Positions 33,624-43,849 are shown, counted from the first letter of the stretch. The stretch: DNA of 64,000 bases from Serripes groenlandicus (GCA_031761405.1 JASEVX010000001.1:43813669-43877668); one strand, 5' to 3'. Numbers and translations: made by a program. Notes: generated by a model not told the origin, from the sequence alone.

Positions 33624-35593
33624 AGCATTGCCGGGTTGGTATGAAGATGCCGCCCCGGTTGCTGAAACAGAAGGTCGTCTTGAAGAGGAAGACGTACTGG
33701 TTGTGCCGACAGGCAGGCCAGGAGGTCGTTGAACCAAGACCTCTGGGGCCAAAATGGCGCTATCAACAGGATTCTGCACTGTTGAGAACGAAGAACCTTT
33801 TGTAGTACGATCGGGACCGGAATGAACGGGGGAAACGCGTACCCGAATAGACGGTCCCAATCGAGGGTCAGTGCGTCCACTGCCCAGGCTGCAGGATCGT
33901 ACATCGGTGACACATAAAGTGGCAGCCGATGGTTGACTCTGGTGGCGAAAAGATCCACCAGTGGTGTCCCGATCCGCATGAATACAGAGTTTACTACACT
34001 CTGATTCAGTGTCCATTCCGCCGGAAGAACTTTGTTTTGGCGGGATAGACTGTCCGCTAAGACATTCAAATGGCCGGGGACGTGTTTTACTAAGACTACT
34101 AACGACGTCGCCTGGCACCAAAGGAGTAACTTCCATGTCTCCAGAAAGAGTAGATGGGAGTGCGTTCCTCCTTGCCTGCGAATGTAGGACACAACAGTAG
34201 TATTGTCCGTCGACAATAAAACAGTTGTGTTCGCAACGGAGGCAGAGAACTGTTTGAGAGCTAGCAGGACTGCTCTCAATTCTAAGTTGTTTATGTGCAA
34301 ACAACGTTCCTCCGCTGTCCACATGCCCTGGGCTGTTAGGCCCTGTGGCTCTAAATGAGCTCCCCAACCCACAGCACTGGCATCTGTAAAAAGGTACAGA
34401 TCCGGAGGTGATGTGATCAAGGGCACCCCTTGTAGATAGATTAACGGATCCAGCCACCACCGAAGGTGTGACTTGAAGAAATCCGTCAGAGCTATCTCCT
34501 GTTCCAGTGAGTCCACAGACGGACGCCACCGGGACAGAAAAAGATACTGAAGGGGCCGCATGTGGAGCCTGCCTAGACTGACTAGGTCGGCTGCTGCACT
34601 CAGGGACCCCAGAAGTGACAGCATGGACCGGGCTGTTACCATAGCCTGGTCCAGAGTGAGTCTGATCTTCCGGAAAAGAGAATCGACTCTGTCCGAAGGG
34701 ACCCGAATCACCGCTAGGTCGGTGAGAAAGGTCATCCCTACGAATGTAAACCTCTTTGACGGAACTAAGTCCGACTTCTGCGTATTGGGAATAAGGCCCA
34801 ATCGCAGAATGGTCCGCCAGGCTAGAGACAGATCGTGAAGGGGAATTAAACGATCTGCTCTGTGGAGTAGCCAGTCGTCGAAGTATTGAAGAAGCTGGGG
34901 CCCGTTCATTCGTAGAAAGGCTCCCACAGCATTTATAATCTTCGTGAATACTCGAGGTGCGGACTTGAGGCCGAAGGGAAGTGCCCTGAATTGGTACACT
35001 TCTCCATTTACCACAAACCGAAGGTATTTCCTCGACGAGGAAGCGATCGGAATGTGGTAATAGGCGTCTGTGAGGTCTAACGAGACCGCCCAGTCGTCCT
35101 TCCGAATAGCCATTCTGATGGAGCGGGCCGACTCCATCTTGAATTTCTCGACCGGTATTCATAGATTCAGGGCTGACAAATCTATCACCGGTCTCCACCG
35201 ACCGTCTTTTTTCGGAACGAGAAAAAGACGGCTGTAGAAACCCCGAGTATTGGGGTTGAGAACCCTCTCTATGGCTTTCTTTTTCAGAAGTGATGTAATC
35301 ACTTCTGACATGGTCGGATGGCGTGACGACAGATCGATGGGCACGCTTGTCATGGGAGGGGGGGAAACGAAGGGAATTAGATACCCTTCTTGTATCACGG
35401 ATAAAATCCAACGATCCTCCGTGATACTCCCCCATTCTTCCCTGAAAAATGACAGGCGGCCCCCTACTGCAATCTCCGGCCTCGGGATAGTCATAGAGAG
35501 GTGCGTACCCCTAGGGCTGCGGCCTAGGAGCCGTACCATACCTGGAAGTATGCTTCGGCTTAGCTCCCGTGAAACGGGGCTTCGGTTTAGCAT
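33443..35593 (-). pseudogene. RT / RNase H / methyltransferase-like polyprotein, one nonsense codon
   Basis: One frame, interrupted by a TGA at 35159-35161 between SALNL and IPVEKF; copy C has TTG at this place. Upstream (35593-35162) lie the RT fingers (FLVPKKDGRWRPVIDLSALN). In the 564-residue downstream part (35137-33443), RT motif A is LDLTDAYYHI (Asp21), motif B LPFGLKSAP (53-61) and motif C YFDD (85-88). RNase H acidic residues are Asp252, Glu286, Asp311 and Asp362. The end (DLFA 395-398, FPPF 435-438, PFWPQ 461-465) matches the position and style of the Dam-like methyltransferase domain of DIRS elements, with an altered catalytic tetrad. Function: copies RNA into DNA. Confidence 0.9.
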
Positions 35594-35673
35594 AATTCCG
35601 GCCCGTGGAAGGAGGTTGTTTAGGTACAGCCTTCACTTCCTGTTTCTGCTTTTTCGCCGGGGGCTTCCTAGTA

Positions 35674-38052
35674 TTACGAAAGGCGTCTGGATTGTTCTGA
35701 CGAATCAGTAACAGTCACTGCAGCAACCCTTCCACCAAAGAGAAGATTGGAGGATAAGGGGGCGGCTCTTAAGCTGTCCTTGCTATTTTGTAGCAGAGAA
35801 GAGGATTTGACAAGTGTCGCATCTCTCCTCGCGGACAGCATTTCCGTGGCGTTCTGCAAATTCAGAGCCATCAGGTGCCGATTCCCCGTATCAAAAGCCT
35901 CCAGAATTCTGCTAGCCCCTCTGCTAGAGACATTCTCCTCTTTAAGTAGAAGTGCCAGAGCTATGGCGAAATGATCGTCATGTGAAGCCACCATGACTCC
36001 CAGACGCGCTCTGGCCTCCCATCTCTCAACCAGTTTAGCACTAACTGTGATTGAGGTGGGTGCAGTTAATCCCAAAGTGGACGCATCTCCGTCTAAGGCC
36101 GGCACTTTAACGGGAAAGAACTCCTTCGAAGCTACATAAGCCTTAGGAGACACCCATTCCTTAGAGATGGCCAGTGGGACCGACCAGGCTGACTCAACAG
36201 TGTCTAATGACCTGGTGGACTGCAGTTGGTCCAATAACCTTCCCAAGTTATTCGCCTGCGGAAGTTTGAAAGGTTTTTACGACGTGGGGGAGCGTCGATC
36301 TTAGGGCAGAGCGTACTAGGCACTACCCTAATAACTTCTTCAATAGCCTGCTGCAGGGACCAACGATCCGCAGCCGGCTCGTCTTCTATAGGTAATAGAC
36401 TTTCCGTTTCTTCGTCAGACGAAGAAGTGGAGGATTGTCTAGGCCTACGACGAGAAGTATTGTGCTTAACCGGACTTCCCACCGGTTGACCAATTTCCGA
36501 TCCAGAAATGGATTCATTCTCTGATAAATCCATAAGCTGGTGACGATCATGTGCACTCAACCTTCTATCCGCAGCAGAGAAAGGTTGCACAGAGTCAATC
36601 ATCGGAGCCGAACTCACTGTATGTGATCTTTTCGACTTCCCCTTAACGGAACAAGCAATATTCCGATCGGGGGATTGCCTTTCAAAGGACTGCCTCTTGG
36701 AGAGGTGTCCTTCCGGGAGTCGTAAATTCCTATAATCAGGAATTTGACGATCACGGTAGGCATCACTAACCTGTCTGTCATAGAACCGATCACTCCTTCG
36801 TAATGAAGGTTGGTAACGTGGAGGAGTAATATCTCTTGAATAATACACTGTTCCCCTAGGAGAACGGAATGATTTTCTCGATATGTACTCTCCGTAATCT
36901 ATGTCAGCAGGTTGGTTATTAAAACCTGGTAAACCAGTGTTCTGAATATCCAAATAATCAGGCTGTGCTGCGAAAGAATGATAACGTGTATCTATCCGAT
37001 CGAGACGCACTGATCCCGGTTGCCTGGTACCGGGTTGCCCGGTACCTGGTTGACCGGTGGCAGGTCGAGTCATGTATGAATGACTGCCTTGCTGATTCTC
37101 CCATTCATCGTGAAATGAATGACCCATGTCCTCATTCCCGGTGTATGGATTAGTCATGCTGAATTGACTGACAGAATGCCCGGTCGCTTCATGCAGCCCG
37201 GTGCCCGGTCTAGTCATTTCAGAATGACTGCCTGGTTGCCCGGTGACTGGTCGTATCATTCTAGAATGATTGCCCGGTTGCCCGGTGACCGGTCTCGTCA
37301 TTTCAAAATGACTGCCTGGTTGCCCGGTGCCCGGTTGCCCGGTGCCCGATTTAACCAAGGTAATATGACTGTCCAGATTCCCGGAACCCGGTTGCCCGGT
37401 ACCCGGTTGCCCGGTAGCCCGGTACCCGGTCGCCCGGAGTCATAAGGGTTTTGCTCGGAAGCATCACCCTGTGGACCAATGATAGGCAATTGTAATGCTC
37501 CATCACCGGTCCCCAAATTCTGCCCGGTACCGGGTAATTTGGAACTCTGCTGTAGGCTTCCGAAGAATGCCTATCAACTGAGTGTGGTGAAAGAGGGGGC
37601 CATTCTGTTAGGTTTCCCTGAGAATGCCCCATTGCCTCACCCGAAGGTTCAGCACTAACACCAGTCGTCTGTTTTGACCAGACGATATCATACGTTCCTC
37701 CGAACTTCGAGACGGTCCCGTCGTGGCTGTTACAGAGGCGTATGTCTTGACTGAAGATTGAAAAGCTCTGTCCTTCCGTCTAATCAACCCAGTCGTGGAG
37801 TCTGTTGGGGAAAAACCCTCGAACTCCCCTTCGCTCGTAGAGCTAATACTTACCTTCTTCTTCAAAGGAACAGTTTTACTCTTACGGCTTTTGTGAGTCC
37901 TCCTGTTTCCAAACGGAAGCCGACCATAACGAACAGAACTCACATGGTGAATCCTTTGTGCACTTAGTGCACGCAATGCAGGAAGAGTGCGTGTCCCACA
38001 AGGCCACTAAATGACCGCATGAGCCACGCCTCTGTTCACCATTATGTGACAT
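35674..38052 (-). pseudogene. DIRS ORF1 (Gag-like) of copy B, several frameshifts
   Basis: I start it at the ATG at 38050-38052, giving MSHNGEQRRGSCGHL. The first 57 residues have Cys12, His14, His22, Cys25, Cys28, Cys31, Cys37 and Cys40, a likely zinc-binding cluster also present in copy A. Then come a Lys/Ser-rich stretch (37976-37608), a low-complexity region of tandem TGQPGSHS-type units (37516-37150), an Arg/Ser-rich middle (to about 36250) and a C-terminal helical part (36246-35674). Frame changes lie near 37900, 37610, 37360-37510 and 36247-36280 (T5 run). A Gag-like packaging role is inferred from position. Confidence 0.75.
37080..37520. repeat. ORF1 minisatellite (CCCGGTTGCCCGGTG units)
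   Basis: Short units such as GGTTGCCCGGTGACCGGT and GGTTGCCCGGTACCC repeat in variable number, with interspersed TGACTGCC and ATTTCA spacers. They encode Pro-Gly-Thr-Gly-rich peptide repeats. Unit length and sequence differ from the homologous array in copy A. Confidence 0.8.
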
Positions 38053-38528
38053 AGTATAAATACAAAATCAAATTACGAAGTTCAAAAACAAAAAATAATA
38101 TTTTCTATTCTTTTATTTCACTACTCGTTTTTACGGACGTAATTCAATGGAAAAATATTTTTTAAATATTCTCCAAATGTCTATGTAATTATACAAAACA
38201 ACAACAAAGGCGATAAACAATATTATCGCTACCGGATCGGGAAATCTCACCGTTGAAAATTAATTGAAAAATTAATGCACGGTCATTCAAGACCCGACTC
38301 GTAACTGAAATAGTGGGTGGGGTAACCACCCGCGGCTCTCAGCTAGTTGTTACTACAAAAAAACACAACTTAAACACAAACAATAAATAAACAAAGTTCA
38401 AGTTCAAGAAGTAAATGTACAGTTTAACTGAATGAATTGACCCGTTAAAGCGAAAGCTTTAACTAGACAACGAAAATAAATTTAGAAAAATGAAAATAAA
38501 TTCAAGCCTGTAGGTCGGTGTGTCCAGG
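38053..38528 (-). promoter_or_regulatory. Presumed 5' leader of DIRS copy B
   Basis: AT-rich, no ORF, lying between the 5' ITR and the ORF1 start. GTGGGTGGGGTAACCACC (about 38313) and CAGCTAGTTGT have near matches in copy A (about 11409 and 11436). Promoter activity is expected from family biology but no specific element was recognised. Confidence 0.4.
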
Positions 38529-38677
38529 AAACTAAAAGTGACACGTTGACCTCGTGCGCCGGTATTTACCGGTGACCGTGTATATCACACAGGCGTGAGG
38601 GATACGCTAGGCGAGTTCTTTTTCTGGATGAATTAAGGGTTAGGAGATGTATATATCAGGTAATAAATGACTGGTAA
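38529..38677. repeat. DIRS copy B right inverted terminal repeat (5' end of element)
   Basis: 149 bp, the inverted partner of 32072-32220 with no difference found by eye. Followed by a distinct tip TGTATTTTTGACATAAAAATG to 38698. Confidence 0.92.
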
Positions 38678-38698
38678 TGTATTTTTGACATAAAAATG

Positions 38699-40150
38699 GA
38701 AGTCTATAATATGAATAGCATCTAGCAATTTGTATTCTTATACTGCCTATCCCTAAAAGTTACATAGGCTTACCTTGGCCTCACTTCCAGTATTTGTTAG
38801 TTTTATTACAGGATATATTTTGGTCTATTTAACATTTAGACAGGCATTAACACAAACTTCCCTGATTAGTCGCCGGGCAGAAGCCCTTGACTTCCATTTT
38901 TAATAGCTTTTCGGAAATGACATGGGAGGAGAGTTATTATTAGAAAAAAACAAATTTAAATATCTTGAACATATTACAATTGTGATTGTTTAAAAAACAC
39001 TTAGTTATGACACATCTAAAATGAAATAAATAATCCAATGTTTTAAGTATTTGCAGTTTCTTTATTTTGACTCGCATTTATGTTTTTTTGTCTTATTTAC
39101 GAAGACAAAAGAGTCCCTGCTAGACTTTCTGCAGACTGTTATGTGTCAATATCGAGATACAAATCACGTCAAATTCTCCTTTTAGTAGCAATTTTAACTT
39201 ACTGAATGTTATTTTCATTTTCAAAGAGATGTCTTGATTTATGTAGAATTCATTTAATAATGTTAATCCATGAATATCTAAAATAGAAACTGTTTCTAAG
39301 CTAAATATGTTGATCAAGTGACTACCGATATTTGTATTAATTTATGTTTCTAAACAAAGACTTTAGTTGAACAAATTTTACAAAGTTTAGGAAAAATTGG
39401 CTCTGTGATAATCTAGTTTCAGATGAAATATATGCAGGTTCCATTGTTTTTTTTCTGTGTTTAAAATGACTGTAGCAGAAGACTTAAGTAATTATGGAGA
39501 CATTTTCATACCGACTGCGTAGATAAATCTCCTTTGCAGAGAGCCGTTCTTTACAATCACTTACCAATAGTTAATTATAGGTGATTTAAAATGTTTATTT
39601 GGTTCGAAAAAAATGACGAAAAGAACAAACTGAGATAAAACCGGTTTTAATATAAAGATTACTTTGAATGAACACTCTCTGCCTATAAAGAGAGTGTAAA
39701 AAACGACAATTATGCGAAGCTAGAATAAACGAATCGGGTCTTTCGTAAAAAATTATTTGCTATGCATCATTAACACAAGGGTGCTCATCATTATATAATT
39801 TTAAAACATGAGTAGACTAATGATTGGCAAGATTACTCATTTCCTGTTTATGATCAATAATTAGTTGGCTGTGTATATGGTCAACCTTAGTAACCTTAGA
39901 ATGGAGATTGATCATAAACAATGAAAGGCTTTAATTATATTTCAATGAAGGACATTCACTTCGTTGACAAAAAAAATGCAAGTTATGATACATTTTCACT
40001 TGACCCCATCCCTGATGTTCCAATATGCCCTTTAGTTGATAACTGGGTTTTTTTCAACTACTAAAATGTAAGTGTTTATGCATAACTGCAGTATGGATTT
40101 CCGGTGACATTGATGCGTTGCATCCACTTTCTCTTGTTCTTCATTATATA
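38699..40150. other. Intergenic stretch, mostly unique
   Basis: No recognisable gene or repeat family. AT-rich with short chance ORFs only. Confidence 0.55.
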
Positions 40151-40157
40151 TAAATTC

Positions 40158-40352
40158 ATAAACCTTTCCCCACATACAACAAACCTGCAGCAGAAAACTC
40201 CCAATGAATGAAATTATTTGCATAGTCTTTTCAAAAATGTTTCAAAATGAGAAAATGCTCATTATGAATTTCTTTTTCCTCAATGTTTTCAATAAAAACT
40301 GTTGTCTGCGGCAGATGGATTTAAATGTGTCTGCAGTTGGAAATGATTAAGA
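40158..40352. repeat. Decayed F1-type MITE
   Basis: AACCTTTCCCCACATACAAC with CTGCAGCAGAAAAC left, GTTGTCTGCGGCAGATGG right. Confidence 0.55.
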
Positions 40353-40667
40353 ACCTGATTCCCAAGATATGTCAAAGAAGAAATAATTTTACTACATAAT
40401 TATCTAATTGAGAAAAAAAGACAGCAGGATTACATGGTTGTATTGAAAAACTAAATAAACATCAGAGTTCAGTGTTTGTCTTAGAAATTGTCTGTTGCAC
40501 CATATTTAAAGTGATAATACAAATTCAAAAGAATATAACCAGAAAATATAATTTTGGAGTGTCATGGAAAAACAAAACTTCTGTAAGATTATGTTTCATC
40601 TTTATCATTCAATGCACTTTATACATTTTCCAACTTGCAGACCCATTTGACATCTGCAGTAGATGTT

Positions 40668-40897
40668 TTAACCCTTTCCCTCATATAGACGCTTTCTGAC
40701 GCCTCTGCAGCAGACAGCTTTTTGAAAACATAGTGACAAAAGAAGAAATTGCTCAAAACGAGCAATTTCTCCTTTTGCCACAATGTTTGCCATTTTCAGT
40801 CATAGGTTATCCATTCAATTATATAGATTTTCTATTTTTTGACAAAATATGTTCAAAGTCGTCTGCTGCAAAATTGTCGTAAGAGGGAAAGGGTTAA
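40668..40897 (+). mobile_element. F1 TTAA MITE, full length (230 bp)
   Basis: TTAA-bounded. The centre GAAATTGCTC / GAGCAATTTC shows the TC/GA version of the hairpin, changed on both arms relative to 2813-3042. Confidence 0.87.
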
Positions 40898-41016
40898 AAA
40901 TGCATCAGCATCTGGAAAACGGTTATATGATACCACAATGGGTACGGAAGAAAGCCTTGTGTTGCCTGACATTGCGGGTTTAGAACTGTAGCCCCACTGG
41001 CTTCATTTCTATACCC

Positions 41017-41420
41017 TTTTAATCCTTTCCCACATACAAAAATCTGCAGCAGATGACATTGAAAACATCTAAGAAAAAAATATGGAAATATCTCTATAAA
41101 GGAAAGTATAATCATTGAATAGCGTTAAAAAAACATGGTGACAAAAGGAGAAATTGCTTGTTTGAAGCAGTGTTCTCTTTTGACGCTTTGTTTTTCAACT
41201 AGAATGGAGTGCTCCGGGGAGCATGTGTGTCACCTGCACTGCTCATTGAAAGTGTGACAAAGAAGTGTGAAGAAAAAGTGTGACGGACAGACAGACAGAC
41301 GCCTTACCAAATAAAAAGTAATCCCTAAGTGCCTACCATGCTACAGGGTGACACAAAAAGCAGTACGTCTGCTGCAGAGGCGTCAGAAAGCGTCTACATG
41401 TATATGAGGGAAAGGATTAA
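41017..41420. mobile_element. F1 MITE carrying a nested GTGTCACC element
   Basis: Left half: AATCCTTTCCCACATAC with CTGCAGCAGATGAC. Right half: GTCTGCTGCAGAGGCG and GAGGGAAAGGATTAA. Between about 41205 and 41363 lies an insertion from GAGTGCTCCGGGGAGCATG to CTACAGGGTGACACAAAAAG, with a GACAGACAGACAGACG stretch. Its 3' part recurs at about 41575-41647. Confidence 0.75.
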
Positions 41421-41574
41421 TTGATTCCTTATTCCTGATTCATATTGAGCAAAATTCTCATATTGTTACAATGTTTTCAAATGTCTTCTGCTGCAGGCAA
41501 TCACACACATTGATTTAAACATTTGTCAGAAGTTTCAATGTAATCCTTTGAGTAGAAAAACAGTTATTTGAAAA

Positions 41575-41647
41575 CGTGACGAAAAAGTGTGACGAACAGA
41601 CAGAACGTGATCCCTAAGTGCCATGCTACGCTGGTGACACAAAAAAT
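41575..41647 (+). repeat. 3' fragment of the GTGACACAAAAA element
   Basis: GTGACGAACAGACAGAACG, TGATCCCTAAGTGCCATGC and GGTGACACAAAAAA repeat the right part of the element nested at 41205-41363. Confidence 0.7.
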
Positions 41648-41859
41648 ATGATACCAAAAGACCATGCCAAATTTATGTGACTTGGTATAGACATGTGTAT
41701 TTTCTCTAGGAATATCATTGTGTACCAATTTTAGTTTCGATTGAATGTTTTTGAATTATGGGGCAAGGTTAAAGTTTTTTTGACGACTACGCTGGCTACG
41801 ACGACACCAGGGTATTACCATAGCCTGACCTTTAATCCTCCAAAAATAGACAAGCTTAT

Positions 41860-41940
41860 AATGGTAGTGATGGCTGCCCTCCTTGGCGCTCAGGGTTGCC
41901 GGGTTAGCATAATGACTGACTGACTGGTGTCAGGATAAAT
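41860..41940 (+). repeat. SINE fragment
   Basis: CTTGGCGCTCAGGGTTGCCG and GGTGTCAGGATAAATGGACC are the reverse complement of parts of the SINE at 50391-50610. Confidence 0.6.
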
Positions 41941-41949
41941 GGACCGGTA

Positions 41950-42215
41950 GAACTGAAATCAAGAGGCCCAAAATTATTTGAAAATCAGCCAAACAGTTTT
42001 GGAGGAGAAGAATTTTTAAGTTTTTTCTTTTGGTAACCAGAATTGTGCATGGATCCAAAATGGATGTTTCCTATGAAGTTTCATCCTAATTGGCCAAGTG
42101 GTTAGGGTGGAGAAGTCGTTTGAAGCAAAAAGTTAACACATGCACGCAATGTCGCACAACGGACAATTCGCCATGACATCAGCTCGACTGGATTTCAGCC
42201 AGTCGAGCTTAAAAT
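41950..42215 (+). repeat. Family A element, 5'-truncated
   Basis: TCAAGAGGCCCAAAATTATT with a partial core, then TGCACGCAATGTCGCAC, GGACAATTCGCCATGACATC and the terminal hairpin AGCTCGACTGGAT / AGCCAGTCGAGCT followed by TAAAA. Confidence 0.8.
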
Positions 42216-43110
42216 GAAAACATTAAGGCAAAAGATGAAATTCCTCATGATGAGCACTTTCTCCTTTTGCTTAAACAAAATATTATTTTATGAAATGTTA
42301 CTTTTATTTAGATGATTAACAAAATTTGTGCCCATATTTTATTACATCAGCCCATTTGTTTTGGAAAGGATTAAGACAAAAAGGATTTGTAAATTGATTA
42401 CATGTTTCCAAAGTGATTTATTTTGGAATAAAATAAAAAAAAAAACATGATGAATTACAAATGAAACCTCTCTATCAATTTACAAAATGTTAACAAAAGG
42501 ACCAAAGGGGAAATAGTAACATCCATAAATATTCATTACAGTCAATAATTATATTATCATTCGCCAACTGCAATTTGTCACAATCGCCACTTTCAATACT
42601 CAATACATCAAAATTCACATCTCTGCAACTATCTTAGAGACAGCCAACCACTGCTAGTGTTGATCAACTTAAGTAGTGAACCAGGAATGTTTATACCGCA
42701 TTTCACAACTAAGTTTCCAATAGTGCTATACTAGATCATTGTTACTGGTGAAAACATTTCATTGACAATCGTTCTGGTTGCTAGTACAGCATGGTAGGTT
42801 TTTATTTGTGTACAACAAATATTAGGTGACTTATCGGACTGCAATAAATAACAGTTAACGAGGATTTTATCAACTTATATATATATAATATATACTTGAG
42901 GTAGTATTATTGCAATATTTTGTTTTATCACTTTAAACGTTTCATTTTCTGCAGTTTATTTTTTATATGAATGTGGATCAAATAATAAAAATTTGTTATA
43001 TTTGGGAAAGAACTGTTTGTTTGTATGAATATTTAGATCACTGACAATATATAGATGCAAAAGGAACTTTCTTATTATATTTTTAATTCTAACCTATTTT
43101 ACTTATGATA
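42216..43110. other. AT-rich intergenic region
   Basis: No gene recognised. Contains a short TATATATATAATATATA tract near 42880 and a decayed F1 scrap at 42220-42375 (GAAAACATTAAGGCAAAAG, GGAAAGGATTAA). Confidence 0.5.
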
Positions 43111-43117
43111 TATTAAC

Positions 43118-43323
43118 CTTGTGTCACCCACCTATATATACACATTTTGATGAATCTGCAGCAGACGACTTTTGAAAACATTTTCATTACAAGCAATTTC
43201 ACCTTTTGCCACAATGATTTCAACTCAATTCAATAACCATACTTAATTCTTTTATAGATATTTTTGACCTTTATAATTTAAAAGTCTTCTGCTGCAGTAT
43301 TTTTGTTATGTAGGAAAGAGTTC
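43118..43323. repeat. Decayed F1-type MITE
   Basis: GAATCTGCAGCAGACGAC at about 43156 and GTCTTCTGCTGCAGT with ATGTAGGAAAGAGTT at the right; left end degraded. Confidence 0.6.
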
Positions 43324-43336
43324 AGAGTTGTAATCT

Positions 43337-43560
43337 TTAACCCTTTCCCTCATACGACGAATCTGCAGCAGACGACTTTGAACGTATTTTGTCAAAACAT
43401 AGAAAATCTCCATAATTGAATGGATAACCTATGACTAAAAGTGGAAAACATTGTGGCAAAAGGAGAAATTGCACGTTTTGTGCAATTTCTTCTTTTGTCA
43501 CTATGTTTTCAAAAAGGCGTCAGCTGCAGAGGCGTCCAAAAGCGTTTATAAACGGCACCA
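43337..43560 (-). mobile_element. F1 TTAA MITE, right end lost
   Basis: TTAACCCTTTCCCTCATACG left end, GAAATTGCAC / GTGCAATTTC centre, GGCGTCCAAAAGCGTTTATA near the right; the terminal GAGGGAAAGGG is replaced. Confidence 0.8.
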
Positions 43561-43564
43561 GAGG

Positions 43565-43792
43565 CTAACCCTTTCCCTCATATAAATGCTTTCTGAAGCC
43601 TCTACAGCAGACAGCTTTTTAATAACATGGAGAAAAAAGAAGAAACTGCTCAAAACAAGCAATTTCTCCTTTTGTCGCCATGTTTTCAACTCTATATTCA
43701 ATTATTGTATTTTCATTTAAAGGCAGATTCCAATTTTTTAGGGTTACATGTTTTCAGTCGTCTGCTGCAGATTCTCCTTTTTCCATGATTTA
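43565..43792 (+). mobile_element. F1 MITE, right end lost
   Basis: CTAACCCTTTCCCTCATATA left end; GAAACTGCTC / CAAGCAATTTC centre; GTCGTCTGCTGCAGATTC right motif. Confidence 0.75.
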
Positions 43793-43849
43793 TTCAACTC
43801 TGTTTCAACATTATGCTTCAGTTTCCCAAGATGGTAATTAATATATATG

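Larger units (their letters stand above)
32028..38698 (-). mobile_element. DIRS-like retrotransposon copy B, structurally complete
   Basis: About 6.67 kb, transcribed right to left. From its 5' end it has: ITR (38529-38677), AT-rich leader, ORF1 (38052 to about 35674), RT/RNase H/methyltransferase-like ORF (35593-33443), overlapping tyrosine recombinase (about 33623-32548), internal complementary region (32271-32361) and 3' ITR (32072-32220). This gene order, the inverted repeats and the internal complementary region define DIRS1-type elements, which replicate through a circle and integrate with a tyrosine recombinase rather than an integrase (family knowledge). No target-site duplication is seen, as expected. 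ORFs carry a stop and several frameshifts. Confidence 0.93.

Noticed and set aside
34560..34838. Plus-strand ORFs within DIRS copy B (also 33614, 34009, 35250, 37119)
   Set aside because: Antisense to the RT and ORF1 genes, not shared with the other copies.
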